From: Streptomyces lincolnensis
GTDB lineage: Bacteria; Actinomycetota; Actinomycetes; Streptomycetales; Streptomycetaceae
Reading direction: 5' to 3'
Assembly: GCF_001685355.1 (NCBI RefSeq)
Contig: NZ_CP016438.1
Location: forward strand, 9,176,001-9,240,000
Length of the DNA: 64,000 bases
How positions within the stretch are numbered: position 1 is the stretch's first letter; the number at the start of each line of letters is the position of its first letter. Shown here one piece after another: positions 25,185-32,623 of the stretch. The position numbers and the translations under genes are program-made. The notes beneath the pieces are model-generated. The model worked only from the letters and a program-made list of their open reading frames with translations. It had not been told where the DNA came from and searched no databases.

Positions 25185-25190
25185 TCAGGA
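24890..25190 (+). pseudogene. Possible remnant of a proton-conducting membrane subunit gene
   Basis: The frame through 25083-25170 reads RRLQSGHVGHYVAWLLVG followed by AAVPGALALPGVLG. This looks like the last transmembrane helix of NADH-dehydrogenase-subunit-5-like or antiporter proteins, whose C-termini often read LQSGxxGDYVAW. Upstream, a different frame reads TRHRLSRITDSMTAVPALLLGAV, also membrane-protein-like. There is no continuous frame. Family assignment is weak. Confidence 0.3.
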
Positions 25191-25847
25191 GCCGTACCTG
25201 ACGTTCACCTCCTTGAAGCCGAGGGATTGCAGCAGCCCTTCGAGCATGTTGGTGGTGTTGACCTCGGCGCGTTTGGTCAGTTCGCTCTCCTTCGCCGCCG
25301 CGCCGATGTGCCTCACCGCCAGTTTCTGGACGGCCTGTTCGCCGTTGGGGTTGTCGTTGAACAGGTCGGTCAGGCGGTCGAGGAGACCGCGCTGCTTGGA
25401 CACCGCGTAGGAGCGGTCGACGTCCAGGGCGGCCTTGCCGAGCTGTGCGTGCGGCAGCAGCAGGGTGGCCGACGTACGGTCGCCGTTGACCGTCACGTCG
25501 TTCTTGCCGACCTTGCCGAGGTCGACGTAGGCGTCGACGGAACCCGCCCCGATGTACAGGGTGCGGGAGCCGCGGATCGCGTCGGGCAGGTACTTGGTGT
25601 CCTTCTCCAGGTCCACGACGACCTGGAAATTGCCGGAGGCCGCGTCGTAACGGCTGATGTCCTGGATGGACTGGAGCAGTGCGGGGCCGGAACGGTCATG
25701 GGTCTCGGTGCCGAACAGGTCCTTCAGACCCGGCAGCACACTCAGCCGGATCCCGGCGAAGAACACGACGAGCACCAGTACCACGGCACTCACCGCCTTC
25801 GCCCAGCCGGGCATACGCCTGGACACGCGCCTGATGGGAGTCGTCAT
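25185..25847 (-). CDS. DUF4230 domain-containing membrane-anchored protein
   Basis: The protein has 220 residues; ATG 25847 follows AAGGAGGG. One N-terminal transmembrane helix (residues about 18-38: AVSAVVLVLVVFFAGIRL) precedes an extracytoplasmic domain with the DUF4230 pattern (LLQSIQDISRYDAASGNFQVVVDLEKD, then DAYVDLGKVGKNDV). No enzymatic motif is visible and the function is unknown. The gene diverges from a P450 gene, with 143 bases between. Confidence 0.85.
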   Translation of the reverse strand: MTTPIRRVSRRMPGWAKAVSAVVLVLVVFFAGIRLSVLPGLKDLFGTETHDRSGPALLQSIQDISRYDAASGNFQVVVDLEKDTKYLPDAIRGSRTLYIGAGSVDAYVDLGKVGKNDVTVNGDRTSATLLLPHAQLGKAALDVDRSYAVSKQRGLLDRLTDLFNDNPNGEQAVQKLAVRHIGAAAKESELTKRAEVNTTNMLEGLLQSLGFKEVNVRYGS

Positions 25848-25990
25848 GCGACGGCCCTCCTTCCTACCCGTTCGAATGCCCCCTCAAGAGGCTTGCCAGA
25901 CCGCCTCGTTGGCCGATTGGGCCGCTGACGGGAGCAGGCGGGGCGCACTAGCGTGGAGAACCCGCACTTCCGGCGCGTCTGGAGACCCGG

Positions 25991-27181
25991 ATGAGCACAG
26001 ACAGCACCTCACGTCCCCTGTGCCCCATGCACCACATCGCCTTCCCCGAGTCAGGCCCGCCCCGGCCCGGCACCCTCGCCACCGGCACCCCGGTCTGGCT
26101 GGTGACCCGGTACGCCGAGGTGCGCCAGGTCCTCATGGACCCCCGGTTCGACCGGCGCTCCCTGAAGGCCGAGGACGCCCCGCCGCTGCTTGTCGTACCG
26201 AACCTGCTGGACACCCCGGACGGCCTGCTCAACCAGGACGGGCCCGCCCACCAGCGGCTGCGCGGCACCGTCCAGCGGGCGTTCACCCCGCGCGCGATCG
26301 CCCGCTGGCGGCCCTGGGTGGCCTCGGTGGTGGAGTCCCTGCTCGACGACTTCGCGCGGCGGCCCCGGCCGGCCGACATCATCGAGGGGTTCACCCGGCC
26401 CCTGCCGGTCGCGGTGATCTCCCGGCTGATGGGGCTCGACCACGCGGACTGGGACCGCATCCGCGACTGGGCCGACCACGCCCTGTCCGGCGGGGCGCAC
26501 ACCGCGGACGAGGTCGGCACGGCGATGCTGGAGTTCGGGGTGTTCTGCGCCGATCTCGTCGCCGAGCGGCGCAAGGATCCCGGCGACGACCTGGTCAGCG
26601 GGCTGGTGGCGGCCGGCGACGGTCTCGGCATCGACGAACGGCAGCTGGTCATCCTGGTCCTGGGCCTGGTGGTGGCCGGGCACGAGACCACCATGACCGC
26701 CCTCGGCAACATCGTCGTCCACCTCCTCACCGACGGGCGGGAGGCCTGGCCGCGGCTGGCCGAGTACGAGGACAACGCGGCCACCGCGGTCGAGAACCTG
26801 CTGCGGACGGTGCCGCTCAGCGAGGGCCGGGTACTGCCCGGTCTGATCCGCCGGGCCGTCGAGGACGTCGAACTCGGCGGTGTGACCATCCCGGCGGGCG
26901 CTGTGGTCGCCGTCCAGATCAACTCCGCCAACCGGGACCCGGAGGTCTTCCCGCCCGGCCCGCCCGACCTGTTCACACCTCTGAGCTCGCCCACCGTGGT
27001 CTTCGGCGCGGGCCCCCACCACTGCCTGGGCGCCTGGCTCGCCCGCCTGGAACTCGGCCTCGCCCTGCACCGGTTGGCGGCCCGCTTCCCGGGCCTGAAG
27101 GCCGAGTTCACCCCGGAGACCATCGAGTGGCGGGAGGGTCAGATGACCCGCAGCCCGCGTCGGCTGCCGGTCTCCTGGTGA
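25991..27181 (+). CDS. Cytochrome P450 (stand-alone bacterial class I)
   Basis: The protein has 396 residues, normal length. It contains DGPAHQRLRGTVQRAF (helix C region), I-helix VVAGHETTMTAL, ExxR as ENLLR, and heme loop FGAGPHHCLGAWLAR with Cys345 as thiolate ligand. Ferredoxin and reductase are not encoded next to it. Actinobacterial P450s of this size hydroxylate xenobiotics or secondary metabolites; no biosynthetic cluster adjoins it. The stop lies 23 bases before the convergent ribosomal-protection GTPase stop. Confidence 0.95.
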   Translation: MSTDSTSRPLCPMHHIAFPESGPPRPGTLATGTPVWLVTRYAEVRQVLMDPRFDRRSLKAEDAPPLLVVPNLLDTPDGLLNQDGPAHQRLRGTVQRAFTPRAIARWRPWVASVVESLLDDFARRPRPADIIEGFTRPLPVAVISRLMGLDHADWDRIRDWADHALSGGAHTADEVGTAMLEFGVFCADLVAERRKDPGDDLVSGLVAAGDGLGIDERQLVILVLGLVVAGHETTMTALGNIVVHLLTDGREAWPRLAEYEDNAATAVENLLRTVPLSEGRVLPGLIRRAVEDVELGGVTIPAGAVVAVQINSANRDPEVFPPGPPDLFTPLSSPTVVFGAGPHHCLGAWLARLELGLALHRLAARFPGLKAEFTPETIEWREGQMTRSPRRLPVSW

Positions 27182-27204
27182 CCAGCCCCGGTCGTCCAGT
27201 GCGT

Positions 27205-29064
27205 CTAGTGGGGCTTGAGTTCACGGTCGCCGGACGGCCGTGACCACCACACCCCCTCGCCGTGTGTGAGCCCGGGCAGCCGCAGCTCGACCTCGCGCAC
27301 CCGCCGGGCCGCCAGCTCGCCGGTGATCAGCCAGGCCGTGGACCCGCCCGACGTCCCCGTGAACTCGGCGCCGACCGAGGCGAGGTGGGCGGTCACCGGG
27401 GCGAGGGCGTCGAGCGGCACCTCCGTCTCGAAGGCGTGGTACGGCTCGTACAGCCGGGTCCCTGCCCGCTCCAGCGCCCGGCGCAGCACGATGGGTGTGA
27501 GCCCGCGGAAGTCGGCGGCCGTGCTGATCGGTGCGCAGAAGCCCGACCGGACGAGCGTGACCCGGTAGTCCGTGACGGGCGTGCCGTTCGGCCCGGCGGC
27601 CATCGTGGTGTGGACCGTCTCCTCGACCGCTTGGTGGAAGGCACGGGGGAGCGCGCCGAGTTCCGTCTCGTACGCGAACACCCCGCCCGAGCCGCGCGGT
27701 CCCGGCTCGACCCGCAGACCGATCGTCGCCCAGTACCGGGTGCGATCGTGCCACGGCATCTCCTCCCACGCCTCGCCCACCCCGGCGGGCCGTTCCAGGA
27801 AGCGGACGCGGCCCGGCTCGAACTCGGCCTCGATGCCGAAGTCCTGGGTGAGCGTCGCCGCGAGCACCTCCATCTGGACCTCGCCGTACAGCAGCAGCGC
27901 GGTGGCGCCGGAGGCCGCCGGACGGGCGTGGAGCAGCGGGTCCTGGTCGGCGAGCGTGAGCAGGGCCGCGCGCAGGGCCGCCGCCTGCCCGGGGCGCCGG
28001 GCCCGGGCCAGGGTCTGGAGCGTGGGTGGCGCGAACTGCGGGGCACGGTCGGTGAGTTCGCCGAGCCGGTCACCGACGCGGATTCCGGGCAGGCCGGTGA
28101 CGACGGCGATGTTCCCGGCGGTCAGCGGCTCCGGGCGGCCGACGACGTCGAGGCGCGTGACGCGGCCGCCGACCTCGGTGGTCCGGCCGTCCGCCTCGCG
28201 CCGGCGGAACGTCAGAGGCTGACGCCGGGTCACCTCACCGTCGTAGAGCCGCAGATACGCCGTGCGTTCGCCGCCCGGGCCCGGCAGTACGGCGAAGACC
28301 GTGCCGCGTGGTTCGGTGGCCGGGGTGGCGGGTGCCGCGGGGATCAGGCGGGTGATGCCGTCGACCAGTTCCGGGACGCCCTGGCCGCCGAGGGCCGAGC
28401 CGAGGAAGACCGGGTGGAAGGAGCCGTCGGCGGTGCGGGCAGCCAGGGACCTCAGCAGCTCGTCCGGGGTCGGCTCGGGGCCGTCGACCAGGGCCGTCAG
28501 GATCTCCGGGTCGACGTCGGCGAGCGCCTCGGCCGTACGGGATCCGAGCGGTAGCGGCAGCACCCGGGCTCCGTGCGTGCCGATGCCCGTGACGCCGGTG
28601 ACGGCGGTCAGGTGCGGGGTCAGCCGGCGCCGCATGTCGGTGAGCAGAGCGTCCGCCCGGGCGCCCGCCCGGTCGATCTTGTTGACGAAGACGAGCGTGG
28701 GCAGCCGCAGCCGGCGCAGCGTCCGCATCAGGACCCGTGTCTGCGCCTGCACGCCCTCCACCGCCGACAGCAGCAGGACGGTGCCGTCGAGGACCTCCAG
28801 GGCGCGCTCGACCTCGGCGATGAAGTCGGAGTGTCCGGGGGTGTCGATGAGGTTGATCTGGGTGTCGCCGACGGTGAACGCGGCGACGGCGGAGCGGATG
28901 GTGATGCCGCGCTGTCGCTCGATCGTCCCGTCGTCCGTGCGGGTGTCACCGGTGTCGACGCTGCCGAGCCGGTCGATCGCGCCGTGGTCGAACAGCAGCC
29001 GCTCGGTGAGGCTGGTCTTACCGGCGTCGACGTGGGCCAGGATGCCGATGTTCAGGGTGTGCAT
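27205..29064 (-). CDS. TetM/OtrA-type ribosomal protection GTPase
   Basis: The protein has 619 residues. An EF-G-like factor: G1 AHVDAGKT (10-17), switch RGITI, G3 DTPGHSDF, G4 NKID, then domains II-V. The domain IV tip reads SGFCAPISTAADFRGLTPIV, corresponding to the TetM loop SPVSTPADFR that displaces tetracycline from the 30S A-site region. Shorter loops elsewhere match chromosomal actinobacterial members rather than mobile tet(M). Likely function: ribosome-dependent GTP hydrolysis that rescues tetracycline-stalled or similarly stalled ribosomes. GAGGA lies 11-12 bases before ATG 29064, and a proline-rich upstream frame overlaps the start. It diverges from prs-tuf. Confidence 0.93.
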   Translation of the reverse strand: MHTLNIGILAHVDAGKTSLTERLLFDHGAIDRLGSVDTGDTRTDDGTIERQRGITIRSAVAAFTVGDTQINLIDTPGHSDFIAEVERALEVLDGTVLLLSAVEGVQAQTRVLMRTLRRLRLPTLVFVNKIDRAGARADALLTDMRRRLTPHLTAVTGVTGIGTHGARVLPLPLGSRTAEALADVDPEILTALVDGPEPTPDELLRSLAARTADGSFHPVFLGSALGGQGVPELVDGITRLIPAAPATPATEPRGTVFAVLPGPGGERTAYLRLYDGEVTRRQPLTFRRREADGRTTEVGGRVTRLDVVGRPEPLTAGNIAVVTGLPGIRVGDRLGELTDRAPQFAPPTLQTLARARRPGQAAALRAALLTLADQDPLLHARPAASGATALLLYGEVQMEVLAATLTQDFGIEAEFEPGRVRFLERPAGVGEAWEEMPWHDRTRYWATIGLRVEPGPRGSGGVFAYETELGALPRAFHQAVEETVHTTMAAGPNGTPVTDYRVTLVRSGFCAPISTAADFRGLTPIVLRRALERAGTRLYEPYHAFETEVPLDALAPVTAHLASVGAEFTGTSGGSTAWLITGELAARRVREVELRLPGLTHGEGVWWSRPSGDRELKPH

Positions 29065-29173
29065 GCGGGGTGGAGTCCTCGAAGACCGTGGGCCGGAAGG
29101 GGCACTGGGTGGGTTCGAGGGGTCGGCGCATGCGAGGGGTCCTGACGGGAGGAGGGACGGGCACGGTCATCAT
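29018..29173 (-). other. Possible proline-rich leader ORF overlapping the RPP start
   Basis: A 51-codon frame begins at tandem ATGs (29173) after a GAGGCGG-like element and ends inside the GTPase gene in another frame, overlapping it by 47 bases. It opens MMTVPVPPPVRTPRM and continues Pro/Arg-rich. Translation-dependent leaders are known upstream of several ribosome-targeting resistance genes, so this could be one, but high-GC DNA often gives Pro/Arg-rich frames by chance. Confidence 0.25.
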
Positions 29174-29261
29174 GGCGCGCCGCCTCGGGCCGTCCGCAAC
29201 CGGTTTTCCGGGCCCGTAGCATGAGCCCCGGCAGCCGGAATGATCATGCGAGGAGCAGTGC

Positions 29262-30215
29262 GTGCGAGACATCGCCGTGTTCAGCGGAAGTGCCCACCCC
29301 GAGCTGGCCCAGGAGGTCTGCGCGCATCTGGGGGTGCCGCTCAGCCCCACCCGGGTCAGCCGGTTCGCCAACGACTGTCTGGAGGTGCAGCTCCAGGCGA
29401 ACTGCCGGGAGCGGGACGTCTTCCTGATCCAGCCGCTGGTCAGGCCGGTCCAGGAGAACCTCGTGGAGCTGTTGCTGATGTGCGACGCGGCACGCGGGGC
29501 CTCGGCCGGACGGATCACCGTCGTGATGCCGCACTACTCCTACGCCCGCTCCGACAAGAAGGACGCGCCCCGCATCTCCCTGGGCGGGCGGCTGGTCGCG
29601 GACCTGATGGTGGCGGCCGGCGCGAGCCGGATGCTGGCCATGACCCTGCATTCGCCCCAGGTCCACGGCTTCTTCTCGGTGCCGGTCGACCACCTGCACG
29701 CCCTGCGGGAACTCGCCGCGCACTTCCGGCAGTACGACCTCACGCGCACCACGGTCGTCTCGCCCGACCTCGGCAACGCCAAGGAGGCCGCCGCGTTCGC
29801 CCGCATGATCGGCGCCCAGGTCGCCGCCGGCGCCAAGCAGCGGTTCGCGGACGACCGGGTCACCATCAACTCCGTCATCGGCGAGGTCGCCGGGCGGGAT
29901 GTGATCGTGCTGGACGACGAGATCGCCAAGGGCTCCACCGTCCTCGAACTCCTCGACCGGCTGCGGGAGCTGGGGCCGCGCTCGATCCGGGTCGCCTGTA
30001 CGCACGGACTGTTCGCCGACGGGGCCCTGAAGCGGATCGGGGAGCAGCCGGACGTCCTGGAGATCGTGTGCACCAACACCGTGCCCGTCCCCGAGGAGGA
30101 GCGCACGGACAAGCTGCGGATCCTGACCGTCGCCCCGGCGCTCGCCGAGGCCGTACGCCGGATCCACAACGGTGAGTCCGTCAGCGCCCTGTTCGACGCG
30201 CCGCGAACCGAATAG
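29262..30215 (+). CDS. prs: Divergent ribose-phosphate pyrophosphokinase paralogue
   Basis: The protein has 317 residues; GTG 29262 follows AGGAG. It aligns with PRPP synthase over its whole length: [12 protein letters not shown] (ATP/pyrophosphate region), [23 protein letters not shown] and Lys-x-Arg of the flexible loop (GAKQRF). Key loops differ from housekeeping enzymes: the ATP loop FSDGE is FANDC, the PRPP loop DDMIDTAGT is DDEIAKGST, and LHADQ is LHSPQ. It may therefore be a paralogue with altered activity or regulation. The tuf gene follows 55 bases later and is probably co-transcribed. Confidence 0.9.
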   Translation: MRDIAVFSGSAHPELAQEVCAHLGVPLSPTRVSRFANDCLEVQLQANCRERDVFLIQPLVRPVQENLVELLLMCDAARGASAGRITVVMPHYSYARSDKKDAPRISLGGRLVADLMVAAGASRMLAMTLHSPQVHGFFSVPVDHLHALRELAAHFRQYDLTRTTVVSPDLGNAKEAAAFARMIGAQVAAGAKQRFADDRVTINSVIGEVAGRDVIVLDDEIAKGSTVLELLDRLRELGPRSIRVACTHGLFADGALKRIGEQPDVLEIVCTNTVPVPEEERTDKLRILTVAPALAEAVRRIHNGESVSALFDAPRTE

Positions 30216-30270
30216 ACAGGAAGGAACACACCACGGCTCGGCATCACCCGGATGCTCAGGAGGGCTCGCA

Positions 30271-31464
30271 GTGGCGAAGGCGAAGTTCGAGCGGACCAAG
30301 CCGCACGTGAACATCGGGACCATCGGTCACATCGACCATGGCAAGACCACGCTGACGGCGGCCATCACGAAGGTGCTGCACGACCGGTTTCCCGACCTGA
30401 ACCCGTACACGCCGTTCGACCAGATCGACAAGGCGCCCGAGGAGCGGCAGCGGGGGATCACCATCTCGATCGCCCACGTCGAGTACCAGACGGAACGCCG
30501 GCACTACGCGCACGTGGACTGCCCCGGGCACGCGGACTACATCAAGAACATGATCACCGGTGCCGCCCAGATGGACGGCGCGATCCTGGTCGTGGCGGCC
30601 ACCGACGGGCCGATGCCGCAGACCAAGGAGCACGTCCTGCTGGCCCGGCAGGTGGGCGTGCCGTACATCGTCGTCGCCCTCAACAAGACGGACATGGTCG
30701 ACGACGAGGAGATCCTGGAGCTCGTCGAGCTGGAGGTGCGCGACCTGCTGAGCGAGTACGAGTTCCCGGGGGACGACCTCCCGGTCGTGCAGGTCTCGGC
30801 GCTGAAGGCCCTGGAGGGCGACGAGCGGTGGACCGATTCCGTGCTGCGGCTCCTGGACGCCGTGGACGAGTCGGTGCCGGAGCCGGTGCGGGACGTCGAC
30901 CAGCCGTTCCTGATGCCGATCGAGGACGTCTTCACGATCACCGGCCGCGGCACGGTCGTCACCGGCCGGATCGAGCGTGGCACGCTGCACGTCAACAAGG
31001 AGGTCGAGGTCATCGGCATCCACGAGACCAAGACCAGGACGACCGTCACCGGCATCGAGATGTTCCGCAAGTTCCTCGACGAGGGCCGGGCGGGCGAGAA
31101 CGTCGGACTGCTGCTGCGCGGGGTGAAGCGGGACGAGGTCGAACGCGGCCAGGTCGTGATCCAGCCCGGTTCGGTCACCCCGCACAAGCTGTTCGAGGCG
31201 CGGGCGTACATCCTGTCGAAGGACGAGGGCGGCCGGCACACCCCGTTCTTCGACAACTACCGGCCCCAGTTCTACTTCCGCACGACCGACGTGACCGGCG
31301 TGGTCACCCTGCCCAAGGGCACCGAGATGGTCATGCCGGGCGACAACACCACCATGAACGTCGAGCTGATCCAGCCCGTCGCCATGGAGGAGGGCCTGAA
31401 GTTCGCCATCCGCGAGGGCGGGCGGACGGTCGGCGCGGGCCAGGTCACCCGGATCCTCCAGTAG
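30271..31464 (+). CDS. tuf: Accessory elongation factor Tu
   Basis: The protein has 397 residues from GTG 30271, with AGGAGGG six bases upstream. A full EF-Tu: G1 GHIDHGKT (19-26), RGITI, DCPGHAD, NKTD, then domains II and III ending [14 protein letters not shown]. It looks close to the actinobacterial housekeeping EF-Tu over its whole length rather than a strongly diverged form. The context (prs paralogue upstream, no rpsL-rpsG-fusA) shows it is not the str-operon copy. Streptomyces ramocissimus is known to carry additional tuf genes; this could correspond to a tuf2-like copy. Delivery of aminoacyl-tRNA to the ribosome is the expected activity. Confidence 0.95.
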   Translation: MAKAKFERTKPHVNIGTIGHIDHGKTTLTAAITKVLHDRFPDLNPYTPFDQIDKAPEERQRGITISIAHVEYQTERRHYAHVDCPGHADYIKNMITGAAQMDGAILVVAATDGPMPQTKEHVLLARQVGVPYIVVALNKTDMVDDEEILELVELEVRDLLSEYEFPGDDLPVVQVSALKALEGDERWTDSVLRLLDAVDESVPEPVRDVDQPFLMPIEDVFTITGRGTVVTGRIERGTLHVNKEVEVIGIHETKTRTTVTGIEMFRKFLDEGRAGENVGLLLRGVKRDEVERGQVVIQPGSVTPHKLFEARAYILSKDEGGRHTPFFDNYRPQFYFRTTDVTGVVTLPKGTEMVMPGDNTTMNVELIQPVAMEEGLKFAIREGGRTVGAGQVTRILQ

Positions 31465-31490
31465 CGCCGCTCACCCGGCGTCGACGCGGG

Positions 31491-31871
31491 TCACATCGTG
31501 CCGGACGTGGCCTCGGGCCGGCCCAGGGCCGCGTCCAGCGTCGGCATCGGCGGGAGCAGCCGGGCCAGGCCGGTGACCCGCAGGACGCGCAGGGTGAGCG
31601 GGTGGGTGCAGACCAGGGACAGCTGTCCGCCCCGGTCGAGCACCCGGCTGCGGGCGCGGTAGAGCAGGCGCAGTCCCGAGCAGTCGAAGAAGTCCACCCG
31701 GCTGAGGTCGATCACCAGGCGGGCGTCGGGCCGTCCCGTGACCCGGTCGAGGCAGGGGAGGATCTCCATGGACGCGGCGATGTCGATCTCCCCGCGGAAC
31801 TCCAGGACGGTGTACCCCCGGTCCTGGTACACGCGCAGATGCCGGGTGAACGGGGCCGGTTCCTGCGGCAC
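31491..31871 (-). CDS. STAS-domain anti-sigma factor antagonist
   Basis: The protein has 126 residues from GTG 31871, taken because GGAGG lies ten bases upstream and the length suits the family; the frame stays open to 32033 but the extra residues are not family-like. A single STAS domain: TVLEFRGEIDIAA, LVIDLSRVDFFDCSGLRLL with the phosphorylatable Ser in DCSGL, and a C-terminal helix. Such proteins bind and neutralise a HATPase anti-sigma factor, freeing a SigB/SigF-type sigma factor, and are inactivated by phosphorylation. No cognate kinase adjoins it; the SpoIIE-type phosphatase at 58.9-61.3 kb is a possible partner. Confidence 0.88.
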   Translation of the reverse strand: MPQEPAPFTRHLRVYQDRGYTVLEFRGEIDIAASMEILPCLDRVTGRPDARLVIDLSRVDFFDCSGLRLLYRARSRVLDRGGQLSLVCTHPLTLRVLRVTGLARLLPPMPTLDAALGRPEATSGTM

Positions 31872-32041
31872 TGCGACATCGCCTCCAACCGGCTCCGTTA
31901 GCGACAGGGGGTGCAGGTCACCGGGGTCCGGGGTGACGACGTCCTGTGAGCGTAGACGTGTCCCAGTGCCCCGAGTACGTGCAAAACCGTTCCCCGCTCT
32001 GCAAGTTACCCTCGATGGAGTGAATTTGAGCATGTTCGATT

Positions 32042-32051
32042 GACATATGTC
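32042..32051. promoter_or_regulatory. Palindrome GACATATGTC
   Basis: A perfect 10-base palindrome, AT-rich for this genome, lies in the 211-base stretch between the STAS start and the MarR stop. It is a candidate regulatory site for the STAS gene. Confidence 0.3.
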
Positions 32052-32082
32052 TGTGAATTCCGCCTGAGAAAGTGCGGCGGTT

Positions 32083-32520
32083 TTACGACAGGGCCTGCCA
32101 GGCCTTCGTCAGCGCCTGCCGCAACTGCTGGGCCTGGTGCGCCGTGAGGTCGCGCACCATGCGCTCCTCCAGCTCCCGTACCGGCCCCTCGTGCTCGGCG
32201 AGCAGCGCACGGCCGGCGTCCGTCAGCAGGATCAGCAGCTCGCGCCGGTTGCGTGGGTTGCGCTCACGGCGGACCAGTCCGCGGTTCTCCAGGGACCGGA
32301 CGAGATCGGCGATCGACTGGGCCGTGACGAACGAGTCGCGGGCCAGCTGCGCGGCCGACAGTCCGTCGTGCCGCTCCAGGACGGTGAGCGCGGTGTACTG
32401 CAACGCGGTGATCCCGGACGGCTTGACCAGTTCGTCCAGGTGGGATCGCACGACGAGCTCCACCTGCTTCACCATGTAGAGGAGGGAAGGAGCCGTCTTG
32501 GTTTCCTGGGCGTCGAGCAT
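32083..32520 (-). CDS. MarR family transcriptional regulator
   Basis: The protein has 145 residues, standard MarR size. The winged HTH spans residues about 50-105 (LSAAQLARDSFVTAQSIADLVRSLENRGLVRRERNP, wing RRELLILLT), flanked by dimerisation helices. It diverges from an aldehyde/alcohol dehydrogenase operon, and two palindromes sharing the core ACAGGA-n-TCCTGT lie between them. MarR proteins typically repress such enzymes until an aromatic or electrophilic ligand binds, so it probably senses the substrate of the neighbouring dehydrogenases. Confidence 0.92.
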   Translation of the reverse strand: MLDAQETKTAPSLLYMVKQVELVVRSHLDELVKPSGITALQYTALTVLERHDGLSAAQLARDSFVTAQSIADLVRSLENRGLVRRERNPRNRRELLILLTDAGRALLAEHEGPVRELEERMVRDLTAHQAQQLRQALTKAWQALS

Positions 32521-32539
32521 GGGTTCAGGCTAGAGCATT

Positions 32540-32592
32540 GACAGGAAACCTGTCCGTAAAGAGACTGCGAACCAACAGGAATCCTGTTGGTT
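32540..32592. promoter_or_regulatory. Two MarR-type operators overlapping the ALDH-operon promoter
   Basis: Operator 1 at 32540-32554 reads GACAGG-AAA-CCTGTC. Operator 2 at 32570-32592 has perfect 11-base arms AACCAACAGGA and TCCTGTTGGTT around one base. Both share ACAGG/CCTGT half-sites. A TTGACA (32538-32543) overlaps operator 1 and could be the -35 of the dehydrogenase operon, so repressor binding would block polymerase. Confidence 0.8.
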
Positions 32593-32623
32593 GAAATCTT
32601 GGCGACGATGCTGAGGAGCGGTG

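Noticed and set aside
30271..31464. Elfamycin-resistance substitutions in the accessory EF-Tu
   Set aside because: The classical positions corresponding to E. coli Gln124, Tyr160, Gly316 and Ala375 appear unchanged by eye, so resistance cannot be predicted from them.
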